NCBI GenBank assembly: GCA_020744225.1
Contig: JAGMWG010000023.1
Span: forward strand, 558,001 to 622,000
Source of the DNA: Paraphoma chrysanthemicola
Lineage: Eukaryota; Ascomycota; Dothideomycetes; Pleosporales; Phaeosphaeriaceae
DNA length: 64,000 nt
Reading direction: 5' to 3'
Shown in pieces: positions 33,509 through 44,308 of this stretch (its first letter is position 1; each line of letters begins with the position of its first letter). A program made the position numbers and the translations under genes. Under the pieces are notes generated by a model that saw only the letters and a list, made by a program, of their open reading frames with translations, ran no database searches and was not told the DNA's origin.

Positions 33509-34475
33509 TGTTTGCGTGTTGGCGGTGTAGTATTATGATTATAGAAGAGGGTGAGATATGGAATCGAACTTTGTTGATGTATGTATCGGAACTCAAAATA
33601 GAGAAGTCGACCTCCTGGGATGAGAGCTGAAGAAGGGTAATGTAGAGTCGACAGCTTGGTCGATGTGATGTTTCCACAATGTCAAGATACAAGACTACTT
33701 TTGTACTCCCCACATCTTCCCACGAACCTGTTTCTTATCCTCTATGCCTGTCGACCATCTGCCCGAACCTAGCTCCCGCCTACATCCACGCCTCCATTCA
33801 CATTGCACGATCTCAGCAAACTCGCCCTAGACGTTGAGCATCGTCGTCATTGCCGAACGCCACGTCCGCGAAAAGGTCCGAAGTCCCTTTGCTTTTTCGA
33901 CCCGTTTGGGGAATGCACTCATGGTTCGATGCTGCAGGTTGTGAAGCGACAGTCTGGGGTTTCCTGGTCGAACGACCGTTCGGCTGGCAACATCCCTGCA
34001 TTTCGGCCCCTGCGATCGCGATGCTCGAGAAGGATTGTCCAAAGCGCTCCTGATCGGTGCGTAAGCATTGATATCGTTCGAGTTTGGGCGTCGACGTGTT
34101 CTTCTGCGGGAGCCGCAGGGTCCGGCAACGGTTAATGTGAGGCGGCGCCACTAGGTCCTGTCCACGCATGATAGGTACTTTCATATACCACGTCGCTGAA
34201 TGCACTTCTCCGAGCAAATCATGATATTCTGACATCTGCTCGGCACACATCTCGGAGCAAGGCAGTAGCCGCGATCGAAAGGCCTTACCTTGGTCCATGC
34301 CATGGTTGCACGCTCATCATCACATTTTGGAGCTCGGACGTGGGCGTCAAAAAGAAAAAAGCTACGTCGGTAGCATGTATTGGGGTATAAAAGATAATGT
34401 ACACAGCCACTCACTCGGGCAGACATGCGGCAGCGGTGAGTTCCCTGCCCAAACATCTCCGGATGACGCACCTTT
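33509..34475. other. Intergenic region with unsupported ORFs
   Basis: A minus-strand ORF of 161 codons at 33813-34298 has no recognised domain and competes with plus-strand frames. It is not called as a gene. Confidence 0.35.
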
Positions 34476-35906
34476 TCAGAAGCGCCCGCTCTCTCTTCTC
34501 CCCACACCCAATCCACCATATCCCGTGCTCCTGCCTAGCCGATCGGCTTGACTCAAAGGTCGCTCACCGCTAGGCATACTCGACCGCTTGAGCGGACTGC
34601 CTTCGCGCTTTACTGGACTAGCGTGTCTCCGCTCGCCCATGCCACCTAGACTCTCTCTTCCTCTCGAGGCAGTACGGTCACTGTCTCGGATGAAGTTCGC
34701 ACTGGCTGACTTGCGCAGTGGGGATGCAGCGTGAGTGTAGACACCCAAGCTTCCACCATCGCTCGTTCGAGGAATGGCTGGAGCCTGTCGGAAAGGATTT
34801 GGTGTGTGCGAAGGACGAATCGGTGACGAGAAGTCAGCACCTGTTGCCGTAGAAGTGGACGAATACTGGGAAGTATGGTAGCCCGGCCGCACCGATGGCG
34901 TCTGTTGTGCTGAGCGCGCGACTGACGTTGAACCCATATTATCGGGATCGTATTGTGAAGCGTAGTTGACGTTCGGATTGGTACGGAATGTGCGATTGAT
35001 GATGGTTGTTGGCGTGTACGTAACGACCTCGCTTGCAAGGCCGTCGCTGCTGCCCTGCACACCAACACTAGAGTCCCTGTTGTGCTTCCTCGAAATGGTC
35101 TGAATACCAACATCGCGGCAGACCTTTTGGAGTGACGGGTGCACAAATTTGCTATCGTACTCGTGAAGGACTTCGCGGCTTATGATGGCGTTGTCCTTGG
35201 TCTGCTGTGTGAAAGAACTCCTTAGCCACCACAACTGCAAGGAGACGACTGCCCCAATGAAGACAGTTGTCGCAACTTTGACACTTGGTCGCGGATCAAG
35301 TGGTGCCACCGGAAGATTGAGATAGTACAAGACCACATGAAGCGGGCTGAACAAGCAAAACACCTCCAAGCACAGCGGATTCGGGTCCCATACAGCGATC
35401 TCCCAGACATCCCGCTCAGAGTCTGGATGTGTACGCGAAGCCGCTGAGCTCCTCGCGACAGCATTCCTGATGTACGCCATAGGAGACATGCCTGCTGGCG
35501 AGGAGTCGACCCTCACACGTTGCGCACTGGGTGTTGCCGGCACGACATCGACGGACTGCTCGAACAGCCTGTAATGCCTCCTCTTGCTCCACACCAACCA
35601 CGCATTGCCAAAGGCCGCACCGCCCAGGATCAGAACCAGCAAGTTCATGAACCACTTTATCCATCCTGGGCCGGAGATCTCTCTGAAGACGCCATCGTCA
35701 TCGTAGCTCTCCGCTCCGCCGCTGTTGGCTTGGGCAATGACGAAGAGGACGTTGCACGCGAAGCCGATGTATGTGGCGTATGACTGCGCAAACTCCTCCC
35801 AGTCGTTGCTATTGAGCTCTTCCGAAATCCAGATCAGCCAGTCAGACGGGTCGGTGTAGGCTTTGATGCGCTCGGCGAGCGGCGCGCGGCGGACTAGGCG
35901 GGGCAT
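34476..35906 (-). CDS. NUR1: Nuclear rim protein NUR1 (DUF2418)
   Basis: Single exon, 476 residues, starting MPRLVRRAPLAERIKAY, the conserved N-terminus of fungal Nur1/Mug154. DPSDWLIWISEELNSNDW follows. Hydrophobic segments occur around 40-62, 82-105, about 185-205 and 218-238. The long C-terminal third is Ser/Pro/Arg-rich and disordered (SPLRKSASANF, SPVKREGSPLKRSS), as in other members, and is likely phosphorylated. In yeast Nur1 sits at the inner nuclear membrane with Heh1/Lrs4-Csm1 and helps silence and stabilise rDNA. The gene is divergent from VMA7 with only 271 bp between start codons. Confidence 0.9.
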   Translation of the reverse strand: MPRLVRRAPLAERIKAYTDPSDWLIWISEELNSNDWEEFAQSYATYIGFACNVLFVIAQANSGGAESYDDDGVFREISGPGWIKWFMNLLVLILGGAAFGNAWLVWSKRRHYRLFEQSVDVVPATPSAQRVRVDSSPAGMSPMAYIRNAVARSSAASRTHPDSERDVWEIAVWDPNPLCLEVFCLFSPLHVVLYYLNLPVAPLDPRPSVKVATTVFIGAVVSLQLWWLRSSFTQQTKDNAIISREVLHEYDSKFVHPSLQKVCRDVGIQTISRKHNRDSSVGVQGSSDGLASEVVTYTPTTIINRTFRTNPNVNYASQYDPDNMGSTSVARSAQQTPSVRPGYHTSQYSSTSTATGADFSSPIRPSHTPNPFRQAPAIPRTSDGGSLGVYTHAASPLRKSASANFIRDSDRTASRGRESLGGMGERRHASPVKREGSPLKRSSMPSGERPLSQADRLGRSTGYGGLGVGRRESGRF

Positions 35907-36177
35907 CGTTGGTGGTGAGGTAGCCTGTGTGGCGTTGATTATATGCGTCGGCAGTATCGCAGGTGATGAGGTAAAAGGAGTGTGTGGGTTTGTTAGCAGC
36001 GAGACTCACGACATGGCGTGGGCGTCTGGAGAAAGAAAGAAAGCAGCCGCGACGGTCGTGAAAGGCAGCGGCCAAACAGTTCGCCTAATCCGGCACTAGC
36101 GTCGCCTGCGCCATGACGACGGAGCTCCAACTTCAAGCTGCCCGCGACTCCACGAGCTGCCTCACGTACAGCGAACC
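35907..36177. promoter_or_regulatory. Compact bidirectional promoter NUR1/VMA7
   Basis: Only 271 bp separate the two divergent ATGs. Both promoters and 5' UTRs must lie here or overlap. No specific binding site was identified. Confidence 0.5.
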
Positions 36178-36651
36178 ATGTCAGCATCAGCCGCACAATA
36201 CAAGGACAGGCAGTTCCTGGCGGTCATTGGGGATGAGGTGGGCGCATTTTCCCATCTTCACGCGCTCTGCTAACTCGAGCTAGGACACAGTGACGGGCAT
36301 GCTGCTCGCGGGCGTGGGCGTACGTTTTGACCACCACCACGAAGCTTGAGCACCGACTAAAGAGTATGACAGCACGTCACACAGCCGCCGGACAGCCAAA
36401 AGAACTTCCTCGTCGTCGACGCCAAGACCGAGAACTCGGCCATCGAGGCTGCCTTCGACCAGTTCACCACCGAGCGCAAGGACATTGCCATTCTCTTGAT
36501 CAACCAGCACGTTGCCGAGAAGATAAGACACCGCGTCGAGACATACACGGCCGCATTTCCATCGCTGCTTGAGATTCCGTCCAAAGACCACCCGTACGAT
36601 CCTGAGAAGGACAGCGTGTTGAAGCGAGTGCGGAGATTGTTTGGCGAGTAG
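36178..36651 (+). CDS. VMA7: V-type proton ATPase subunit F
   Basis: Three exons (36178-36237, 36284-36319, 36373-36651) give 124 residues in frame, the usual size for subunit F. The N-terminus reads YKDRQFLAVIGDEDTVTG, then MLLAGVGHVTQPP. The core NFLVVDAKTENSAIEAAF and DIAILLINQHVAEKIR, and the C-terminus FPSLLEIPSKDHPYDPEKDS, are all classic for eukaryotic V-ATPase F. The subunit belongs to the central stalk of the V1 sector and couples ATP hydrolysis to rotation at vacuolar membranes. The middle exon is only 36 nt, so automatic annotation could miss it. Confidence 0.95.
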
Positions 36652-37224
36652 GCCTGAGGCCTGGAGCCGGAGGAGAGACATGATGAAGCTTGTGTAGTGG
36701 CGAGGAGGGTCATGTGCAGCTTGCGCACAGAGTAATGGCGTGCAAATATAAGGTCATGTATCGGTCGCATGTCCAGTGAGTTCATAGAGAGGGCAAGGAC
36801 GCCGAGCAATGATACCAAACATCACATCCGTCAATCGTGAAGACGTGCTACCTTCTTCTTCTTCATTAAGCGGTCGTTTCGCTGTACAATCGCCTTCAAT
36901 CATGAGCAGAGATGTGGGACACTTGATCACATCGGCGTAGTAAGAACTGTGGTTGAAACACCAAGATCAAAGACTGCATTGGTATCGCCCCGTGAATAAT
37001 GAACCCATCGCATGCGTATACACATTATTACAAAAGTCACAACTCATTTCTGCGCCGCAGACGTTCCTGCACCATGTCTGCCAGTGGCCCAGACATTTTG
37101 AACTTTGGCTGTCCCAGCTTCATGACATTCTCTTTCGGCTTCTCCTCTCCAGCACCATTCCTGCATCGCATCAGGTTCCGCCTTGTGATTCGAGTCGAGG
37201 CGAGGCGTCGTGATGAGAAAGCAA
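36652..37224. other. Convergent 3' region between VMA7 and NPC2
   Basis: No coding signal. 3' UTRs are expected. Confidence 0.4.
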
Positions 37225-37870
37225 TTACCGGTGGAACGCAATCTTGGCTGTCAAGCAGGTGATCTTGTCGCCGTCTTCGGTGTATACATCAGCGAGGACA
37301 GTGTATGTGCCCTGTCAGACTGTTAGCCACCGTCGTGCATGCATGTCGCAGTGTTACGCACCGGAGGAATCTCCCTGGGCAGGTCGACGTCCTTGGTCAA
37401 CTTCATGTCACCCTTCTCCAGCGGACACTCGAGATCTGCCTTGCCAATCGTGTCGCAGCCGTCTGCCTCTTGGTTGATCAAGGTAATGAGACCGTACTTG
37501 ACTTGCAAGTGCATCTTGAAGCCCTTCTCGACTTTGTCCTTTAGGCTGCCCTTGGCGCTGATGGATAGCTTCTCGCCGCTGCAGCAATGTCAGTATGCTA
37601 TCACCTACGACGCAGATGTGGTGCGCTGTGAATCTTGACAGAGCGCCTCGCACTGCGCAGGCAAACGTACGGCTTGGGTGGGTTGGGGTCCAGATCGACG
37701 TTCTCAATCTGCGCAATGTCGTCCTTTGGGTCGCCGCAGAAATAGAGCGGGTTGTCGCCGGGCACCTTCCATTCTTCTTTGATAGTGACCTGGTTACCGC
37801 CCATCCATGATGGGGTCGCTGAAACCGAGGCGGCGCTGAGCGCAGCGAGGAGGAACGTCGTGAGCTGCAT
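37225..37870 (-). CDS. NPC2: NPC2-like sterol/phospholipid transfer protein (ML domain)
   Basis: Exons 37870-37671, 37578-37362 and 37311-37225 give 167 residues. Residues 1-18 form a signal peptide (LTTFLLAALSAASVSA). The mature protein is an MD-2-related lipid-recognition domain: FCGDPKDDIAQIENVDLDPNPPKP, GEKLSISAKGSL, then CPLEKGDMKL and IPPGTYTVLADVYTEDG. The cysteines at CGD, GCDTIG, LECPL and ITCL can form the family disulfides. In yeast Npc2 binds sterol in the vacuole lumen and hands it to Ncr1. Aspergillus homologues are named phosphatidylglycerol/phosphatidylinositol transfer protein. The open frame past the first donor is intronic and not coding. Confidence 0.93.
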
Positions 37871-38576
37871 GACGGTGGTGTTTGTGTGTTGGAAATCGCA
37901 GAGATGTGCGACTGTGGAGAGTGGAGGAGAGTGGGAGGCGTGGGTGGTGGAGGTGGAGACGTGCTTAGCCGCCTAGATAGCGGTTGACGTTCGCGACAGG
38001 ATGAGGCTGGGGCGAGGTCGAAGCGTTCGTGGATGACGCAGACGCAGGCGGTCAGCTGCGCCAATCACCGCTAACTGCTATTGGATTGCACCCAAACACC
38101 CACGGCCTGGCAGGTAGTCAAGATCAGATAGTGCTTGTGCATCTATTCTGGGGTATGTCAAAGTTTCGGTACTGACTACAGTCATCAAGGAATATCATGT
38201 ACCTCATATATAGTGAGGTCCCGTGTCGCAGCTTCCTCAGGTCGAGCATCCATCGGCGCGCTCCTCGCCACCATGGACTTGCAACACGATCATATTCGAG
38301 AATTCCAGAGACATCTATTCTCTTCACATGTCCAAACTTCGGTTGCCGTGACCTCTTGATCGATTCAATACCGGAAAAGATGTATCCCGCGGCAGACGTG
38401 CCTCGAAGCCACATTGCAAGCTCGGTCGGTGCGCCTCGCAGGAGCTGAGGCTCAGCCGTACCATGACATCGTGGGCGGAGATGGTCTGGTGACCGATTGT
38501 TCATCCTGACCTGCGCGATCATTTATGCCAAAACCGTAGCTCTTCTTTCTCTAGGTCGCAAAATACCACTCGTACA
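37871..38576. other. Divergent region between NPC2 and HET gene 1
   Basis: No gene supported. Promoters of both genes are expected. Confidence 0.4.
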
Positions 38577-40709
38577 ATGTCCGCTCCGTTGTATTCTCGT
38601 CTTCCAACGCGACGCCATATTCGGCTCCTTTCTCTGTTACCTCTGTCAAGCGGACCAGAGATTACCGTCCAGACTCTCAACAGGGAAATCGACTCGCTGC
38701 CGACGTACGAAGCTCTGTCTTACGTGTGGGGAGATGTAACCAACACCCATTCAATCAAGTGCAACGAGTCTCATCTCACGGTGACGGAATGCCTACATTC
38801 AGCCTTGCATCACTTGCGCCAACCGGAGAACGCGCGAATGATGTGGATAGATGCAATATGCATCAACCAAGATGATCTTGAAGAGCGCTCGTTCCAAGTG
38901 GCTCTGATGAGGGACATTTACTTGCGAGCAAGTGCGGTAATAGTTTGGCTAGGCCCCAATCAGGAAGAGACAGAAGCCGCTTGGGAGACTATACAACGCA
39001 TCAGTCGAGACTACGAACACGTTCTGGATAAGCAAGACGAGAAGGTGGACTGGTACTCCCGCATGGAAATGCCGGATTTGGATGCACCACAGCTATCAAG
39101 TGCGAGATCTGAAGATAGCCCCAAGATGACCTCTCTCTACGACGTCAAAGTGTGCTCAGAAGTCGCGCGACTTCTGCGTCATCCATGGTTCACAAGATCC
39201 TGGGTTGTCCAAGAGGCAGCATGTGCCCGTCATTTATTCATTCGTTGCGGGGTGTTTTCTATGGCATGGAAAACATTGAGAACGTTGTGCTGCTTTTTGA
39301 GAGATCGGCGAGGACCAAGTGTTTTAGAAGATTCCTGGCAAGATGCAAACAGTATGGTGCTTCTTCAAGATACTCTGCGAGTGGATTTAGAAGATTACTG
39401 GCTTGACGACGACACTTACGACCCCGAGCATATTCGATTTCATACATCCTTGTACGAACTTCTGCCAGCTACGCGACATCTTCAAGCTACAGATCCCCGC
39501 GATAAGATATTTGCCTTCCTCGGCTTATGTGACCATACAAGGACCGAGGCGAAGAAAAGTGCCTGCGACGAAGAGAGCAAGAAGCTTGAGCCCTGGTCAA
39601 CCGAAGATATATCGTTGCTTGTTCAACGCAAATCTCCATTCCTTCCAAACTACTTCAACGACGTCAAAGTTTTGTATTGCACGGTGACCAAGCGGCTTCT
39701 GAATTCGACGTTGTTCATACTCAGTCATGCCGCGCAATTACCATCCGAGTCGGACTTCCCGTCATGGGTACCAGACTGGAGTTCTAAAGTCGAGATGATT
39801 GTGCTCGGTAGAATTCAAGTTGAGCTAGAGGAAAGTCGAGATCGGTACTCTAGATCGTCAGAGAGAACAAAGGTCAAGCATGGGCCGTTTCAAGCTTCGA
39901 AACATAGCTATTTCCGCCTGAACCCCCACACCGATCTCGAAATTCTCGAATTGAAGGGGAGACTTTTGGACACCATTAAAGAAGTGCGAGCAGATATCTG
40001 GTTGACAGACTTCTGGGATATGAGTGGCTGTCTCGTAGAGTTGCCTGTGTTTCGGGACTTTCTGCGGCGAGTATGCCAATTCATGATCCAGAACTACAAG
40101 CCAGAACTTGCTTACCAAGACTCTCGAGGAACCAGTCGATGGGTAGATGATTGGGCTACCTCATTCAGAGCTGGCCAATATAACGCATCGGCCTTTACAA
40201 AGAAATGTGATTCTTTCCTCGCAAGCAGTATTGATGATAGGAGACCTCCAGGTCTCGAATGGCCAGACCCAGGCTACCTCCAAGACTTCTTCCGAATCCA
40301 GACCGCAAACCTCCGCCTGTCTGATTCTGAGTTTCGACCCGGACATCCTGGTTGGCATTACCTCTCGACTCACATATCACCATCGGGCGCTGGCACGCGG
40401 GGTGGTCCAAGAAATATTTCGAGCGACAAAATGCCTCAAATAATTCCACCCGGATACTTTGCATTTGCTGCCAGGGTTCGGGTCAAACGCAAGATATTCT
40501 GTACTACAAACGGTTACATCGGTATTTGTCCTGAGTGGGCGCAAGCAGGCGATTGGATGTACTTCGCCGAGGGAGGAGATGTTCCATTTGTGTTACGGCG
40601 TATAGAAGAAGATCGCTTCCGCCTCGTAGGCGAGAGTTATTGTCATGGTCTGATGAGTGGTCAGATCACACAAATTGTTGAAGAGATGACAAATGTTCTC
40701 TTAGTATAG
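38577..40709 (+). CDS. HET-domain (heterokaryon incompatibility) protein 1
   Basis: Single exon, 710 residues. The three HET motifs are intact: YEALSYVWGD near the N-terminus, MMWIDAICINQDDLEER with the following MRDIYLRASAVIVWLG, and WFTRSWVVQEAA. The later block ATDPRDKIFAFLGLC is also standard. HET domains are TIR-like NADase/cell-death modules that mediate non-self recognition in filamentous fungi. The C-terminal 350 residues have no recognised domain except a GYIGICPEWAQAGDWMYFAEGG region found at the end of many such proteins. The ATG at 38577 is the first good start. A second HET gene lies 5.3 kb downstream. Confidence 0.93.
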   Translation: MSAPLYSRLPTRRHIRLLSLLPLSSGPEITVQTLNREIDSLPTYEALSYVWGDVTNTHSIKCNESHLTVTECLHSALHHLRQPENARMMWIDAICINQDDLEERSFQVALMRDIYLRASAVIVWLGPNQEETEAAWETIQRISRDYEHVLDKQDEKVDWYSRMEMPDLDAPQLSSARSEDSPKMTSLYDVKVCSEVARLLRHPWFTRSWVVQEAACARHLFIRCGVFSMAWKTLRTLCCFLRDRRGPSVLEDSWQDANSMVLLQDTLRVDLEDYWLDDDTYDPEHIRFHTSLYELLPATRHLQATDPRDKIFAFLGLCDHTRTEAKKSACDEESKKLEPWSTEDISLLVQRKSPFLPNYFNDVKVLYCTVTKRLLNSTLFILSHAAQLPSESDFPSWVPDWSSKVEMIVLGRIQVELEESRDRYSRSSERTKVKHGPFQASKHSYFRLNPHTDLEILELKGRLLDTIKEVRADIWLTDFWDMSGCLVELPVFRDFLRRVCQFMIQNYKPELAYQDSRGTSRWVDDWATSFRAGQYNASAFTKKCDSFLASSIDDRRPPGLEWPDPGYLQDFFRIQTANLRLSDSEFRPGHPGWHYLSTHISPSGAGTRGGPRNISSDKMPQIIPPGYFAFAARVRVKRKIFCTTNGYIGICPEWAQAGDWMYFAEGGDVPFVLRRIEEDRFRLVGESYCHGLMSGQITQIVEEMTNVLLV

Positions 40710-41362
40710 TGTCTGCGTAGTTTGCGAACAGTAGTCCAAGTATTTCATACTGTTAATAACCTTATGCCCATCTGAGAAACCATGTCTCCTGATTCAAGCA
40801 GATTATCTTGTGAGTAAACCGTACCTTCCAACTACAGTAATCCCCAAGAACATTGGCGAAGATCAGGCATAGCGGGTTGTCGGGTCGTTAATTTTCGCTT
40901 CTAAACATCGAGTGCACATCCGCGCTTTGCCACCACTGTTGACGCGACGGATGGATATAGTGGCAGCAAAACTTTCTCATCGGCATATTGTCATTACGGT
41001 CACAATGAACTTTTCATACATGTATCGCACGAATACTTCATCCTAGCGGCAGATATCTGTTGTGCGCTGACGCTACCATGCGAGTTTGCGACGACCGGCT
41101 CCCCAACTGGCAACCACTGAGCCTCAGCCGCACTTTGACACTTACCACGAGGGCAGAGTACTCCTCCTTTTCCTTGACCATTATGCACTCTCTCTATCAC
41201 GACGGCATGCGTATCGCTGACTTCAAGCGTTGCAGAGACATCGTGTGCATTGTTTGATTCGCTACCATTGTCGGTCAAAAAGTGATTGCAGCATGCATCA
41301 GAGTAACATGTAGCAGCTCAACCTTGCGTATCAAAGGATCGGCAGTCAACGCATCGAAGCAG
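40710..41362. other. Convergent 3' region
   Basis: Nothing coding was recognised between the HET gene and the FAD oxidase. Short frames overlap on both strands. Confidence 0.4.
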
Positions 41363-42886
41363 CTAAGCATCGACCGCAGAGATCTTCCACCCCGAAACCA
41401 CCTTCTTCTGGAACATCGCCGATCGGTCATATTTGGCCGCAACCCTCCGGATATACTCAATGTTGTCCTGTCCATAACTCTTAAGGGGGTTCTGCGTCTG
41501 ATCGACGTAGTTGAGGTACTGCCAGTCAATGTTGAGCTTTTTGGAGCGTGCGAAACTCTCAAGCGTAGTAGCAAAGGCGGCCAGCTTATCCCGCATGATC
41601 GCATTGTGCTCAGGCGTTTCTGTTGAGCCAGTAATGAGCCCCAAGAGCGCATTCTCCTGGACCTTGTCAAGGCCTAGCATATTGCCTCCGCGTTCAACCG
41701 AACGCTGCGCAAAGAGTGTCGGCATGGGTTGGAAGAGGCATTGAGTTGCGAAATCCCCAGGCATGAGTACTTTGAGTTCGTTCACCAGTTCATCGTGCAT
41801 ATCAGCAGCCTTCTTGATAACCTCCACATCATTCCTGAAGGTGAGCGAAAACCAGGTTTGCCTGGTATAGTTAGCGAGGACAGTATGATGCTGGCGGTAA
41901 ACCTACTGCTGGTTTCCCGGGAGCAAATAGCTGTCGGCCATGTTCGCCATACTCCGTTTCTCGACATCGTCCATGATCACGGGAATCTGTTGGATCTGGC
42001 TGAAAGCCGAGGCATTTACCACACCGCTTGTCGCGATAACAACGTGAGCGGCGAGAATGTCTGGGCTGTTTGGCCCATATGTGTAGTTGATGATGTACGC
42101 ATCTTCAGGGTTGTTTTCCACGTTGTTTGTAAAGTCAACCATGGACTGGGCAAGCTTGTCACCCTCACTTCGAGTCGCAACGCGGACACCTCCCCAAACG
42201 TCGTGCGCTGGAAATGCATACATATCGAAGCGCGTTACGATACCAAAGTTTCCAGAGCCACCCTTGAGTGCAGTCCAGAGATCGGAGTGCGAATTGGCGT
42301 TCGCGTTGATAATGTCTCCGTTTGCGACGACGATCTCAAAGTTGGCGACAGTATCGCAGGCCAACCCATACAGGCCAGCGTAGTAGGAAATCCCGCCTCC
42401 AGTCAAGAAGCCGCCAATGCCTACGTTACCGTCGCGACCACCGGTGACGCACACGGAATGGTCGAGCAGCTTCTTATAGACATCACCCCATCGTGAGCCG
42501 GGCTGAATCAGAGCGAGGTTTGAATGAGCATCGTAGCTCACATCGGTCATCAAGCCAAGGTCGATAGTAACACCGTGATGGACATCGTTGGACCCAGCCC
42601 ATTGAGTATGCCCTCCGCTACGTACAGCGACAGGGCCGTCAGCATTGTTGAGTACCTTCACGATGCGAGAGACATCTTGCGATGTATGAGGCTGGATGAT
42701 ACAACTGGGCTGTAGTTTGACGTTGGCCGCCCAATAGGACGCCTCGCGCTTGGCGTAGGCATCAGAATCTGGTAAAAGTATCAGGTCCTGGAGACCTGCG
42801 TCGAGCAGAAGGTCGCACTGTGACATTGGGTTAGCTTTCGTCATGATGTTTCTTGAGTGCGACTCAGAAGGAGACGGCGGCAACAC
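41363..42886 (-). CDS. FAD-linked oxidoreductase, berberine bridge enzyme-like (PCMH-type)
   Basis: Exons 42886-41907 and 41861-41363 join through a 45-nt intron (donor gtaggt, branch GCTAAC) and give up to 492 residues. The FAD-binding PCMH domain shows VRSGGHTQWAG (His93, the 8-alpha-histidyl FAD link) and GGRDGNVGIGGFLTGGGISY. No Cys is seen at the second covalent position, so single attachment is likely. The C-terminal substrate domain ends with the BBE motif around QNPLKSYGQDNIEYIRRVAAKYD. Such enzymes oxidise sugars, alkaloids or polyketide intermediates. No signal peptide is evident, unlike most secreted fungal members. Starts at Met15 (42844) or Met21 (42826) are as likely as 42886. 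Confidence 0.87.
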
Positions 42887-43624
42887 ACACTCCTAAAGTA
42901 CTGCGTTGTCTTCGAAGCTGTGGTTGGCAATGCCATTAAGCACAGCAGTAAGCCGACGTAGAAGGTATGATGTGAGACCATATCTGAGGACATGTGAGAT
43001 TCCTTGCGGCAGCAGCGGTACTCAGATATTTACATATTGATTGAACGCGATACAAGCGGCTTCGCTGATTACTAGCAGGGTGGAAAATCCACAAGCACTA
43101 ATCGCAGACATTTTATGCAATCGCCTCACGGAAAAAAGCCGCCAGCGCAAGTCCGAAGGCAAATCACGACGCAAGAATGACAAGGAACGGGTATCGCGGC
43201 GTTGCATTGCAGGAAACGTTGCCTGGGGTAAGACATGGTATGCTGCAGTACTGTTGATTGGGAGCAATTATCTGCGGGGGCCCTCGCTAAATTACCAAGC
43301 GCTGACCAGGGACAGCAACAGCGCACCCTACGGTACCATGATCCAGGGTTTCGCTGGCTCAGACATGTGGCATACATGAAGACTTTGAGAAAGAGAATAT
43401 GGTGCAAACAATCTGTCCTGGATCTTCTCCTTCAGGGTTACATAGAGCCTGCACCTCAAAGGCAACTACCGATAGCTACACGCCACGCAGCAGCCACACC
43501 TTTCACTTCTTCATAAAAAACATCCCCGCTTCAGCATGTACGGCATGCGCAACTAGGGGAGCATAGAACAATAATCTAAAGACTGTTAGCGACATCCACC
43601 AGTGCGTACACGGATCCATGCTGC
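42887..43624. other. Intergenic region
   Basis: No supported gene. Short frames at 43022-43516 on both strands lack recognisable content. Confidence 0.35.
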
Positions 43625-44024
43625 TTACACCAAGACCATACTTGCGAGAGCCGATCTCTGACCATGGTAGCCCCACGGTTCGATCAGTACCCAGAGAACT
43701 GTTGCCACCGCAGACTTCACAGCCTCGAGCTGGACATTTTGATTCATGGTTACGATGGATTCGCGCTGCGCATGTGCGACGAATACGATAAGTGCCGTCA
43801 TGATCGTTTCGGTAGACCATATACTGTGCGAAGAACATTAGTCTTTGCGATGCAAGAGAGGGTGCTTCAGCTCACATGAAATATCGGGCAGTGTAAGGGT
43901 TATACCATTGGTGGTATGCGGCACGGCCAAGAAACAATGTAGCACATCCGGCAACGAAAGTTTGGAGCATGATTGCAGTACGCATCATGTGCTGCGCGAG
44001 CGGGAGCTTCATCGACGAGGACAT
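43625..44024 (-). CDS. Possible small membrane protein, unknown
   Basis: Two exons, 44024-43876 and 43823-43625, join in frame (GTGAGC donor, CACAG acceptor) to give 115 residues. A hydrophobic helix (IMLQTFVAGCATLFLG) is followed by a second one (MTALIVFVAHAQ) and a third (SAVATVLWVLIEPW). The frame is also open upstream to an ATG at 44138. This pattern of several short helices resembles uncharacterised small fungal membrane proteins. A further splice from about 43690 is possible, so the C-terminus is uncertain. No family recognised. Confidence 0.38.
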
Positions 44025-44308
44025 CTTGGGTCGAATACGAGATTCAAAGGAATTTGGCAAAGGACTCCTTCGGAACGAATCTATGGAAAATTGGAGAGAG
44101 CTCAGTGTTGGAGGTTCTGGCAACGGCTTGAGGTTCATCTTCGCGTCTTATGAAGACAACAGCAATTGTTGGTGCCTTGGGACCGGAGTTGGCACGTTGG
44201 TGCCTGGAAGATGAGAACACATCGCAAGTGTCAACGCAGCCACACGAAGCATCGACGGTGCACTATTCATACAATTCTTGATGCGACTGCGGTAGCAACA
44301 AGTCCGCG

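Noticed and set aside
33813..34298. 161-codon minus-strand ORF
   Set aside because: No domain or repeat, competing frames on the other strand, no splice partners seen.
41729..42496. 255-codon plus-strand ORF
   Set aside because: Antisense shadow of the FAD oxidase.
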